From NCBI GenBank assembly GCA_024741835.1, contig JAENRP010000191.1, forward strand, positions 18,428-82,427: a stretch of DNA of 64,000 bases, in the 5' to 3' direction. The stretch's first letter is position 1. Every line of letters starts with the position of its first letter. Position numbers and translations under genes: made by a program. Of this stretch, positions 23,830-33,381 are shown one piece after another. The notes under the pieces were generated by a model. That model ran no database searches and was not told the DNA's origin. It saw only the letters and a program-made list of their open reading frames with translations. This DNA is from Diplocarpon mali (taxonomy: Eukaryota > Ascomycota > Leotiomycetes > Helotiales > Drepanopezizaceae).

Positions 23830-23933
23830 GGGTGAACGAAGTGGTCGGACGGGCGCGTAGGAAAAGGAGGGGGTGGTGACCTCGAGGTTGCTTGCCGGCG
23901 GGAAAGTAATGAAGAAGATGTACTGTGTACACT

Positions 23934-23966
23934 CGCGGCGGAGGCGGAGGCGGCGGCGGCGGAGGA
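23934..23966. repeat. GGC/GGA trinucleotide tract
   Basis: Tandem cgg/gga triplets on the plus strand read as Pro/Ala runs on the minus strand. Confidence 0.8.
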
Positions 23967-23975
23967 TGGGCATGT

Positions 23976-24386
23976 GCGTGTACTAGTACTTGTACTAGTA
24001 CTTGTAACATACACTTATGATATATACTTGTACTGATACTTGTAATATATGCTTGTAATATATGCTTGAAATATATGCTTGTAATATATACTTGTACTAG
24101 TAGTTATACTACATACTTGTACTACATGCTTGCACTAGTACTTGTAACATATACTTATGATATGTACTTGTACTGGTACTTGTACTGGTACTTGTAATAT
24201 ATGCATGTAATATATGCATGTAATATATGCATGTAATATATGCTTGTAATATATGCTTGTAATATATGCTTGTAATATATACTTGTACTTGTACTTGTAA
24301 TATATACTTGTAATATATACTTGTATATATACTTGTAATATATATTTGTAATATATACTTGTATATATACTTGTAATATATACTTA
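23976..24386. repeat. Minisatellite of 13-base ttgtaatatatgc and 6-base tacttg units
   Basis: About 410 bases consist of variants of ttgtaatatatgc and ttgtaatatatac, interspersed with short tacttg/tactag units. On the minus strand the array reads as an open repeat frame of Tyr, Ile and Lys, which is not a protein. The mixed unit order suggests slippage rather than one clean expansion. Confidence 0.9.
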
Positions 24387-24463
24387 CACCATTTACTCCA
24401 CAGTTTACTCCACCGTATACCCCACCGTATACCCCACCGTATACCCCACCGTATATTCCACCG
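24387..24463. repeat. 12-base minisatellite gtataccccacc
   Basis: About six units directly follow the previous array. The outer units are diverged (tttactccacag, gtatattccacc) and the inner ones are identical. Confidence 0.88.
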
Positions 24464-25288
24464 TCTTGGTGCGGTATATCTACCGCTCACGAGAATACAA
24501 AGCGAACCACGCCGATGGTTTCGCGAACAGTCGCCTCCAAAGGCGCAAGGCCATTCCCGACTCCTCGTGAGCCAGGCCTCCTCTACGGCATTGGAATAAT
24601 ACATGCTGCTTCCACTGTACAGGACTCCTTCGAGTGGCAGCGAAGAGACACAAAGTCACGTGACAATCCGTGGAGAATGGGACCTCCATCTCATGCACTT
24701 CTCCAGTCTGGAGACTTTCTTCCCCGAGGCTGGGCGCCCATGGCTCTGCACTCCTACACATTCCTCCACATTCCCATCGAAGGGTCGCGCTGCGAAGAAC
24801 CCGCGCGGAAACGTCACTCCATATTTTTCAGGATTTTCCTCCGGGTACAGACAGCTCGTCCCTTGCGTACTGCACTCCGTTGCTGATTTCTACATCGCAG
24901 TAGCCGGCTCACACTGGGCCCAGCTGCTGTAGGAGTCCAAGGGACGGGTACCTACGACTGGGTCGCCTTACCTCCAGCTCCCAAGAAAGACGGATTTAGC
25001 CACGAAAGTCACCAGATTCGTGCTACCAAAATGTGCTACCAAAATTAGAATCCGCACTGACCGTTGTACTGGAAGCTCCCGGGTGGAGGGGGACGGAATA
25101 AGCTTTAGGAGCAGAGAGAACGAGATCACCGAGCCACTCCTCACCTTGGCCAGACCTCCGTCGGCAGGCAATGGTCGAGGTCGCGCCCGATGGTATTATT
25201 CAGCTGGCCCTGTACAGTCCTGCGCTGCGGTCGAGCCGGCCAGTACATCGCTCGGGAGTACAGGAGATCCCTGGGTAGAGGAGTCTTC

Positions 25289-25422
25289 CCTTCCGACGAC
25301 GACCTTCCCCTCCGACGACCCCTCCCCCTCCGACGACGACTTCCCCGACGACGACGACCTTCCCCGACGACGACTCCTCTCCCTCCGACTCCTCCCCCTC
25401 CGACGACTTCCCCTCCCCGACG
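25289..25422. repeat. Cgacga/ctcccc low-complexity tract
   Basis: Interspersed cgacgacgac and ccttcccctc blocks make a strongly pyrimidine-biased plus strand. The frames in it are Asp/Ser- or Arg/Ser/Gly-rich by-products. Confidence 0.8.
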
Positions 25423-25801
25423 GCGCTGGAGCCCTGAGCCCTGATGATGCGAACAAGCGGCCTGGGCTGGGATCCCTCGATACTACAATTGCCCGGAGAT
25501 CAACGTCGGGGTGCTTCCCGGCCGATGATCGACCTGGGAGGTTTCGTGGCCCGGCGAATCCCTCTGGACGGCGACTGCGTACCAACAAGACATCATGACC
25601 CGCGCTCAACTTGGTCCGGCACGGGCTCCCTCATCCTTAATCCTCGACATCTAGGAGCCGGCGGCCTCACGGCACCAGATCTGCCCCGACGACTGCAAAT
25701 CTCTGCGGCTCTCGCCCTCGCTGCCCGCGCACGACACGGAGGAAGCACATGCCCAGGGTATATGGAAACTCACATCGCCCCTTGGATGACCGCTCGACCC
25801 A

Positions 25802-25921
25802 ACCGCCCCGCTTCCGCCCCGCTTCCGCCCTCCTCCGCCCTCCTCCGCCCCGCTTCCGCCCACATCCGCCCCCGCCTCCCCCTCCGCTTCCTCCCCCTCC
25901 TCCCCCACCCTCCCCCCACTT
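25802..25921. repeat. Ccgcttccgccc/ccctcctccg C-rich tract
   Basis: Repeated cgcttccgcccc and ccctcctccg units grade into a cctccccctcc run. The tract ends about 280 bases upstream of the next start codon and could influence the promoter, though nothing here shows that. Confidence 0.8.
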
Positions 25922-26203
25922 CCCGCCGACTCGGATGCACTGCCCCTCCTTCCAGTCACACCAGTCCTGCTTGGGCTTAGCCTCGTCTGCAATCCCGTGA
26001 TCCTTCGCCCTCGACCAACAACTACTTCAACCCCGCCGCTGCTGCACCTACAACGGCTCCAGCAGCTGCTCTTCAGCATTAACACCTCCGTCCCCCACCC
26101 GCCTCGACTTATTTAACCACCTCACACTGGTCTCTCACCGAGGCATACTTCTCTCCTTGCCGCTGCGTACATCTCGGCCAGCCAAGAATCGCTCACCACC
26201 AAC

Positions 26204-27316
26204 ATGCGTGGCCTTCAGCTCGGAGCTCTCGCGGCGGCGGCCGGCGTTCAAGGCTTCCTCATCCCCCCCGAAGTCTCCAAGAAAGATACGGACATCGTCA
26301 ACAGTCTACCCTTCGAAGACGCACTGGGCGTCGGTGGCCGAGTCATCGAGCTCAACTGTCCGGGTTGCCCGGTCGTGACAGGATCGGGTGGCGAACTTCA
26401 ATCTCTCCATGCCGATTCCCTTCTCCAGCTGAACTTCAGCACCGCATACGACAACGGGGCAGGTCGGCTTCTGCTCAACGGCTACCAGCTGTATCCTATC
26501 GATCCTCAGTCTGCAACTTTTTTGGAGCCTCTCACGGCTTCGCAGATGATCAAATCTGCCGACGAGACATGGCAATATGCCTCGCATCCCAAGTTGGGCT
26601 ATTCGCTGACCGCCAAACACCCCGCTCCCAACGGCCCCGATCAGCTGGATCTTGTCATCATCCATCTGGAAATCATCGAAGTGGCTGATACGTTCGTCAA
26701 CGGCCTGCCGGTGGTCGACCTCCAGCTCCTCGGAACCCCAACCGGCCAACTCATCCTGGGCAACACCGACGTGAACCCGCCAGCGAGCCCTCCTCAACCA
26801 ACCGCGGACGACCAGGAATGCCATACACTTCTCTGCAGATGGAGAGCCATCGTGGCAGACCGTCTGGCGGCTTTGAAGAAGGGCTGCGGATCCAGAAGAC
26901 CCTCTTCAGGGGGCAAACCCGCTCTCGTTCCCGAGCCTATCCACGCCGGAGGTAGGCACCACGCTGGACGTCCTCCCATGGATCTGCCTCACCGCCCCCA
27001 GGGCAGTTCCCGTCATGACTACCACAATCACGGTGCCATTGCTAGATTCATTCGAGGCCTCGTCCTACATGTCTTTGTCCCCGTCCTTATCGGTATCATG
27101 GTCGGTATCATAGCGAGCCTTGTCGGCACGGTAGCAGGGCATATCGTCGTGTTTGCCTGGCGCCTGTTCTTCCGTCGTGGCCAGAGCCAGTATGTCGAGG
27201 TCAGGCAGGATGAGTCTGGAGAGGAGACGGACCACGACTCCAAGGGCTTCTTACAGCATCAAGATCCACCACCACAGTACGTCGATGCTGTGCCTGAGAA
27301 AAAGGAGACTGAGTAA
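26204..27316 (+). CDS. Signal-peptide, single-pass membrane protein resembling fungal DUF7728
   Basis: This is one uninterrupted frame of 370 residues with a good start context (ccaacatgc). Residues 1-18 form a signal peptide rich in Leu and Ala. The lumenal or extracellular part has LPFEDA, a CPGC pair at residues 52-55, LLLNGYQLYP near residue 90 and a second Cys pair (CHTLLC) near residue 208. These features recall the fungal family annotated as DUF7728; I infer this from memory of the LNGYQLYP and CPGC blocks. A His/Gly/Pro-rich stalk follows. A hydrophobic segment, FVPVLIGIMVGIIASLVGTV, lies at about residues 291-310. The tail is about 50 residues, basic next to the membrane, acidic after that, and includes the proline-rich PPPQYVDAV. 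The topology suggests a type I protein of the secretory pathway or cell surface. No biochemical function can be assigned. Confidence 0.8.
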   Translation: MRGLQLGALAAAAGVQGFLIPPEVSKKDTDIVNSLPFEDALGVGGRVIELNCPGCPVVTGSGGELQSLHADSLLQLNFSTAYDNGAGRLLLNGYQLYPIDPQSATFLEPLTASQMIKSADETWQYASHPKLGYSLTAKHPAPNGPDQLDLVIIHLEIIEVADTFVNGLPVVDLQLLGTPTGQLILGNTDVNPPASPPQPTADDQECHTLLCRWRAIVADRLAALKKGCGSRRPSSGGKPALVPEPIHAGGRHHAGRPPMDLPHRPQGSSRHDYHNHGAIARFIRGLVLHVFVPVLIGIMVGIIASLVGTVAGHIVVFAWRLFFRRGQSQYVEVRQDESGEETDHDSKGFLQHQDPPPQYVDAVPEKKETE

Positions 27317-27877
27317 GACTCGCTCAACAACTGACCTTTCTCTTGTTTGGGGGGAGCGGGGGGAAAAGGGGGGTAAAGAAATGAACATGGCCGGAGGTGT
27401 AGCCGATAGATTGACATGAGTACCCTGTGCTCTTCTTGGATATGAGATCTGATTGCACGCAATACAGACCACCGTCTTGATATAATTTCATATGTCTTTC
27501 CATGCAATAAAAATACAATGAGCGTTACTTCCGTCTGCTCGGCGATCTCCCAACAGTCGTGATTTGATGGTGTGTATCTTCTTTGAGGCACTCAGGCGCC
27601 AATTGCACGAGATGTCTGACAAGATATTTGACACAATCAGGCAACCAGTTTTAACCCCTTTTACTGCTTGCACGTAGCACCGACAATTCCGTAGCCATGT
27701 AGCGGTTGGAGAAACGACCTCCGTAGAGCCTCGTTTCCTGTCGTGTCCTGGAAAGGGGGGGAAGGGGGGCCAACCCTACTGTGCGGTCTGCCCGAGTTTC
27801 ACGAGGCAACGCTGGGGAGATGAAGCTGATTCCGCGGCTAAGCAAAGATATCTCATTTTGCTTGCATTGCAGTACGA
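27317..27877. terminator. Convergent 3' region
   Basis: These 561 bases lie between convergent stop codons (DUF7728-like and mccB). An aataaa at 27507-27512 could serve the plus-strand transcript. A G-rich run (ggggggagcggggggaaaaggggggt) occurs at about 27350. No gene was seen. Confidence 0.45.
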
Positions 27878-29717
27878 CTACATTCTAAAAACGCCGAATC
27901 TGGTGGGCCCAGGCTCATTCTTCCCACCCAAAGCAGCCATCAGACTCAATCCCAGCACACGTCTTGTGTGGCTCGGGGGTATCACACCATCATCCTACGG
28001 CAGAAGTCAGTGAGCCATCTCCCCAACCTTTCACAGCGAAGAAGGAAAACAAAAGGGAACGTACCCATAACCTCGCAGAAGAGAATACAGCCTCGCTTTC
28101 CCTCTCGATCCTCGCCTTCAGTTCCGGATCCACAACCTTCCCCACAGTCTCCATGACGGTCGTCAACTGCTCACTTCCCATCACTCCAATCTTAGCATTC
28201 GGCCACATCCATAGGAAGCGTGGACTATACGCTCTTCCACACATGCCGTAGTTGCCCGCCCCATTACTGGCACCCACGACAACGGTGATCTTCGGTACGT
28301 CAGCGCACGCGACAGCCGTGACAAGCTTCGCGCCATTCTTGGCAATGCCTTCACGTTCTGCATCAGTGCCTACCATGAAACCGCTGATATTCTGCAGGAA
28401 AATGAGCGGGATCTGGCGCTGGCAGCATAGTTCTATGAAATGTGCTCCTTTGAGCGAGGAGGTGCTGAACAGGATGCCGTTGTTAGCTATTATGCCGACT
28501 TCCTGCCCATAAATGCGGGCGAAGCCTGTGACGAGTGTGCTGCCGTAGTCCCGCTTAAACTCAGAGAAGACGCTGCCATCGACAATCCGGGCAATGATTT
28601 CGTGAATAGGAATAGGCTTTCTGAGATTTGTGCTAGCGATGCCGATGAGCTCCTCGGGATCGTAGAGAGGCTCGGAGTATGTTGCTGAGGCTGGAAATGC
28701 TTTCTTGGGCCAGTTGAGGTTATTGATTGAGCGTCTGGCGAGTATGAGAGCGTGGGCATCGTCTACGGCGAGGTAGTCGGTCACGCCTGAGACTGACGTG
28801 TGCATTTTTCCACCACCCAGATCTTCGGCGCTTACAACCTCGCCAGTTGCAGCTTTGACTAAAGGTGGTCCTGCAAGGAAGATATGGCCCTGTCCGTCGA
28901 CGATGATGGATTCATCTGACATTGCGGGAACATACGCACCACCTGCTGTGCAAGGACCCATGACCACAGCAATTTGAGGTATCCCCAACGAGCTCATTCT
29001 GGCTTGATTGAAAAAGATTCGTCCAAAGTGGTCTCGGTCTGGGAACACATCTGCTTGGTGAGGTAGATTTGCCCCGCCAGAATCAACGAGATACACACAT
29101 CTACTAAAATCAGATATTGTTGAAAAGTTGGAGAACAAGCCACCAGGTTTACAGACGACTTACGGTAAATTGTTTTCTTGAGCAATCGCCTGGGCTCTTA
29201 GGTGTTTCTTGACCGTGATGGGAAAGTATGTGCCACCTTTTACTGTACTGTCGTTCGCGACAATCATGCAATTAACTCCCTCGATGACTCCGACACCCGT
29301 GATGATTCCCCCAGCAGGAACTTCAGCCTCAGGGTAGAGCTCGTGGCCAGCAAGAGCCGACAGCTCCAAGAAAGATGTCCCCGGGTCAAGCAATGCAGTG
29401 ACTCGGTCTCTCGGCAGCATTTTTTTTCTAGCAGTATGCTTCTCCCTGGCCTTCGGCGGTCCACCCTGATGTATCTTTCTAGTCATTTCTTCCAATTTCC
29501 CCATGACCTCCCCCATCTGTCTTGCGTTCTCCTTGTACTCTTCAGAGGAGGGATCAACAATTGAAGGTAGTATTGATATTGCATTGGCCTGGTTGGGCGT
29601 GTAGTGCGCTGCAATAGCCCGAGACGGCGATCTAGGGAGGGTGATTGTCCGCAAGCAGGACTTCGGTCTGCATTGTGAGAGCTTCAGGGCGCCTCGAGAG
29701 GCCCTGAACGTAGACAT
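27878..29717 (-). CDS. mccB: Methylcrotonoyl-CoA carboxylase beta subunit, mitochondrial
   Basis: This carboxyltransferase subunit moves CO2 from the biotin of the alpha subunit to 3-methylcrotonyl-CoA, giving 3-methylglutaconyl-CoA in mitochondrial leucine breakdown. My exons are 29164-29717, 28065-29100 and 27878-27994, giving 568 residues (human MCCC2 has 563). The start is the ATG of [12 protein letters not shown] basic, Ser-rich presequence covers about the first 40 residues. Diagnostic blocks are [91 protein letters not shown] and the closing [18 protein letters not shown]. Intron 1 ends at the second of two adjacent AG sites (tagtag), which gives the family's LPCVYLVDS. It is divergent with isovaleryl-CoA dehydrogenase, the preceding enzyme in the pathway. 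The biotin-carrying alpha subunit is not in the window. Confidence 0.96.
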
Positions 29718-30212
29718 TATGCCCACTCGATCTCCAGGGCAAGTGTAAAGATGGCAACCTCTGTTCTATGTCTGAGATATCTATCAAATGATCAGTAACA
29801 TGCGGTGGTGTCTGTGTCGAATGCTTGTGGCAGCATTCTTGCCCTTGTTGCAAACTCTTTGAGGGGATGGAGGGGAACCATGCCTTGGGGAATCGAAAGA
29901 ACAGTCCAATAACAAGGCCGCAGCTGCAGCAGCGGGTTATAGGATTTCCAACATGAACATACACCCCTTTGTGTTGACAATTGTTTCATCGAAGTCGTGA
30001 GGACGAGAGGCGATGGATACCGGCGGCTTAAGGGTGGAGCTTACCCCAGACGCGGGGCGAGTACAAGGGATGGGTGGCCGAAGCGAAGCCGAGGTAATGT
30101 AATTTCGTACCTTAAAAAGATAGCATATCCAATCTTCAAGCCGTCTCCCAGTCACCCAAGTTGATCGAGCAGATATTATCTCTCAGACGCCCTCTCGAAA
30201 CTCGGTAAAATA
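29718..30212. promoter_or_regulatory. Shared promoter region of mccB and ivdA
   Basis: These 495 bases separate the two start codons. A CCGGCGG at 30020-30026 contains two CGG triplets side by side, the half-site type used by Zn2Cys6 regulators; this is only a candidate. A second GC-rich patch (cagacgcggggcgag) follows at about 30047. Co-regulation of the two genes is inferred from pathway and layout. Confidence 0.55.
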
Positions 30213-31609
30213 ATGGCGACAGCGAGGTGTTTTCGATCAACAGCAATTCGCCCGACTGCGAGTCTCAGACTCAAGCCTCGGGTCCCAGTATCACCGGCCG
30301 TTCATCGTCGGAATGCCTCCTCTAAACACCCGAAGGGCTTTGTAGCACCGTCTTCTGCAGATCTCGACGAGCTTCGGGAACGAGTCCAAGACTTCACAAG
30401 ACGGGAGATATCAGAGGAAATAGCCTCTAGAACGGACAAGAGCAATGGATTTCCGAGCGAAATGTGGCAGAAATTTGGAGATGCGGGACTCCTGGGGATA
30501 ACTGCGGATGAGGACGTGGGAGGTTTAGGCATGGGATACCAAGCTCATTGTGTCGTTATGGAAGAGATTTCAAGAGCATCTGGATCCATCGGATTAAGTT
30601 ATGCGGCGCATTCCCAACTCTGTGTCAACCAATTGCAACTGAATGGAAATGCCGAGCAAAAAAAGAAGTTCTTACCAGCTCTGATTTCTGGGAAGAGCAT
30701 CGGTGCTTTAGCTATGTCTGAAAGCGGAGCTGGGAGCGATGTGGTCAGCATGAGGACAACAGCCAAGACTGTTGATGGTGGCTATATATTAAGCGGGACG
30801 AAGATGTGGATAACGAATGGGCCAGACGCAGACCTTATTGTTGTATATGCAAAGACAGAGCCAGACAAGGGATCCAAAGGTATCACCGCATTTCTGGTCG
30901 AGAAGGAATTTCAGGGCTATGGCTGTGCCCGCAAGCTGGACAAAATGGGTATGCGTGGAAGCAACACGGGAGAGCTGGTATTTGATGGAGTGTTTGTCCC
31001 CAAGGAGAACGTTCTTGGCGATATCAACCGTGGAGTCAAGGTCCTGATGGAAGGTCTTGACCTAGAACGCCTTGTTTTGAGTGCCGGGCCGCTGGGCATC
31101 ATGCAGGCGGCTATGGATGTTACGCTTCCTTTTACTCACCAAAGGAAGCAATTCGGAAATCCGATCGCCCACAATCAGCTCGTTCAAGGCAAGCTGGCTG
31201 ACATGTATACGAAGCTCCAAGCTTCCCGAGCCTATACATACGATACAGCTCGGAAAGTCGATGAATTGGGTCTGATCCGAACCCAGGACTGTGCTGGCGC
31301 CATTATGTATGCTGCAGAGAGAGCAACGGAATGTTCACTAGATTGCATACAGCTATTGGGTGGGATGGGCTACGTGGAAGAGATGCCTGCCTCGAGACTG
31401 TTAAGAGAGTAGGTCTCTGCAGAGTCTGGTAAGAAAACCGGGAAGTGCTGACACTATCAGTGCCAAGTTGTATGAGATTGGCGCCGGGACTACGGAGATT
31501 CGAAAAATGGTGATTGGGAGGGTAAGCCGCTTATGTCGAAGTTATTGATTCATTCAAACTGACGTACAGGCAGGCGTTCAACAAAGAGTATAGCAGCTAC
31601 ACGTCCTAA
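30213..31609 (+). CDS. ivdA: Isovaleryl-CoA dehydrogenase, mitochondrial
   Basis: This FAD enzyme oxidises isovaleryl-CoA to 3-methylcrotonyl-CoA in the mitochondrial matrix and passes electrons to ETF. My exons are 30213-31408, 31461-31521 and 31574-31609, giving 430 residues (human IVD has 426). A basic presequence of about 35 residues is present (MATARCFRSTAIRPTASLR). Acyl-CoA dehydrogenase signature 1 reads ALAMSESGAGSDV and signature 2 reads QLLGGMGYVEEMPASRLLRD. The catalytic Glu lies in LDLERLVLSAGPLG, about residue 285; this helix-G position is specific to IVD, whereas other acyl-CoA dehydrogenases use a later Glu. The last exon is only 36 bases and encodes AFNKEYSSYTS. For it I chose the second AG (ggcag) so that the conserved GRAFN joins in frame. 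Confidence 0.96.
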
Positions 31610-33381
31610 GGCAATGGCTAGTCTGGGCTGCAGGAGAGAATCAATCGCGCTTTGCAAAATCACTAGAGCATTTTGTATTATCTTGGCATAATATTATAGT
31701 CAAATTGTGAATATGGTAAAGTAACTTCAATCTTCCCACCAATAACAGGATCTGCCAGCAGACTTCATTATACGGTATCAAGCAGCAATTGTCGGTAATG
31801 AATTTTCTAGGAATAAGGGGACAAAAAAAGCCAGGGCGGATTATGGAATAAGCTTAGAGAAATGGTATATGGATTTATGATTCGAAGGGGTGGTTTAAAT
31901 GTAACAGGTAGTTCCTATGACCGAATGTAGACGATTGATCAAGAGTTCTGTTTATAAACAAAGTATTAAAGAGATAATCAACCTAAAGACCAGCTGTTCG
32001 TCTTTTACAACAGCCCTATATTTGGTGTATATAGTTTGTTATCTAGGTACTATTCATAACGTCGTATAACCTTGCCTACTAGCTAAGAATGACACAATTA
32101 CATTTTCCTAAACTATGTCCCTATCAGACCAGTTTCTAGCAAGCTAAGTTCTTGTGCAGAATCAAAAAAAAAATAAAAGCTTAATCTTCAGTCAAGATCA
32201 GAGCTATTTCTTTTGAGGAGCCAAGTTTGTCGCCTTATGATCTATACAAACCTGTGGCAGGCTATAAAAAGACTACAAAAAGACTACAAAAAAACTACAA
32301 AAAGACTACTACTAAAGAAGCCCAAGGAGGATGCAGGTATATCATTAGCTTAGCGTAGGGAAACAAAATATAATCTCCAGCATAGGGTGAGAAAAGCAAG
32401 CCTAGGTACCTAACATCTATTGCAATAAATGCATGTGTACCTTTAGAAAACAAATCACCCTATTATAGCTGCGCTTAATGCTACCAAATCTCAAAAGACA
32501 TCTAGAACAAGTTACAAATCTCTTACAAGCTCTTGCAAGCACCAGTCTAACTTTTATCTTTAGCAGACATAGGAACCACTGCACAGTTCAAAGTATCTTA
32601 CTACGTACCACCATGGTTCAACCATAAGAACACCAAAGTAGTATATCATTTTGGTGCAAGATATTGCTTTCTACCGCTTTAGTGCACTTCTTGAACCGGA
32701 TCACTGCACCAGTTTTGTTACAGCCTGAGATTTGGACAGCTGTCTTGAACAGATGGACACACTCTATGGTTCCTGAGGTAGTCTTAGCCATAAGGGTGTT
32801 TAAAGAGAATATGATCTTCATACCTAGTTCTTTAGAAGGCATGGCCTTGATTCCTAGCGATTAATCTAGCGTCGGCTTCTCCAAATGCACAAAGGCCTAG
32901 CAGAGGGCAAGCTATCATGATTGTTAATGTATATTCATTAGAACGTCCCTAGCCCTACTGTTTCCAAGACAAGGTGAGCTGCAAGAGTGGGCTGGAAGAC
33001 TGTGACTCTCAGTAGATGTCACGAATTCCTTGAACATAATAATGACTATGCCATTTTTAAGGATTTGGATCATATGTTTTAGCTGTTGATACCCCAACCA
33101 CGATTAAGCAGACTTTACTATGTGTCCTTAAAAACGATGGGATATATTGCTTGTAAAGTCGACCACCAAAATAATAGGTATAATTTTCGAGCACTATAAT
33201 CGGCACTATGTGTTAAAAGTTCTCAGTACTGAGAAATACCGCAACTGGCTGGTGATCAGAGGTACCTGCTATCTCAGGGATGGAGAAGGATATCATTGTC
33301 ATACATTTGCTGTAAGCGCCGTAAAGCCGGAGATTCCATGAATCAAGCCGCCTATTTAACCTCCCATTGACAACTAGAATT
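31610..33381. other. AT-rich convergent region, no gene recognised
   Basis: This 1.77 kb stretch between the ivdA and CTI6 stop codons is clearly richer in A+T than the neighbouring genes, but less extreme than the flanking transposon blocks. Short frames (32618-32842 minus, 33147-33341 plus) match nothing I recognise. It may hold a degraded insertion as well as the 3' UTRs. Confidence 0.5.
32264..32310. repeat. 11-base minisatellite aaaaagactac, about four units
   Basis: Tandem aaaaagactac units occur, one with a g-to-a change, followed by tactact. Confidence 0.85.

Larger units (their letters stand above)
23038..26203. other. Gene-free, repeat-rich 3.2 kb shared upstream region
   Basis: This lies between two divergent genes (LEN-WRIW protein and DUF7728-like protein). 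It contains a 102-base N gap and at least five low-complexity or minisatellite tracts, listed separately. Open frames here (23193-24014, 24155-24604, 25196-25609) are by-products of the repeats or cross the gap. The last 150 bases before 26204 are pyrimidine-rich with cttatttaacc at about 26108, and probably form the promoter and leader of the plus-strand gene. Confidence 0.6.

Noticed and set aside
23193..24014. A 273-codon minus-strand frame spanning the N gap.
   Set aside because: The frame is open only because N codons count as non-stop; sequence on both sides is low-complexity or antisense.
23976..24463. The regular repeats were considered as a CRISPR-like array.
   Set aside because: Units are 6-13 bases without unique spacers, and this is a nuclear eukaryotic locus; they are minisatellites.
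24155..24604. A 149-codon minus-strand frame with Tyr/Ile/Lys repeats.
   Set aside because: It is the translation of the 13/6-base and 12-base minisatellites, has no conserved block and depends on repeat length.
25196..25609. A 137-codon minus-strand frame rich in Ser, Arg and Gly, and the opposite plus-strand frame of 192 codons.
   Set aside because: Both arise from the cgacga/ctcccc tract; neither has a start context, splice structure or family motif.
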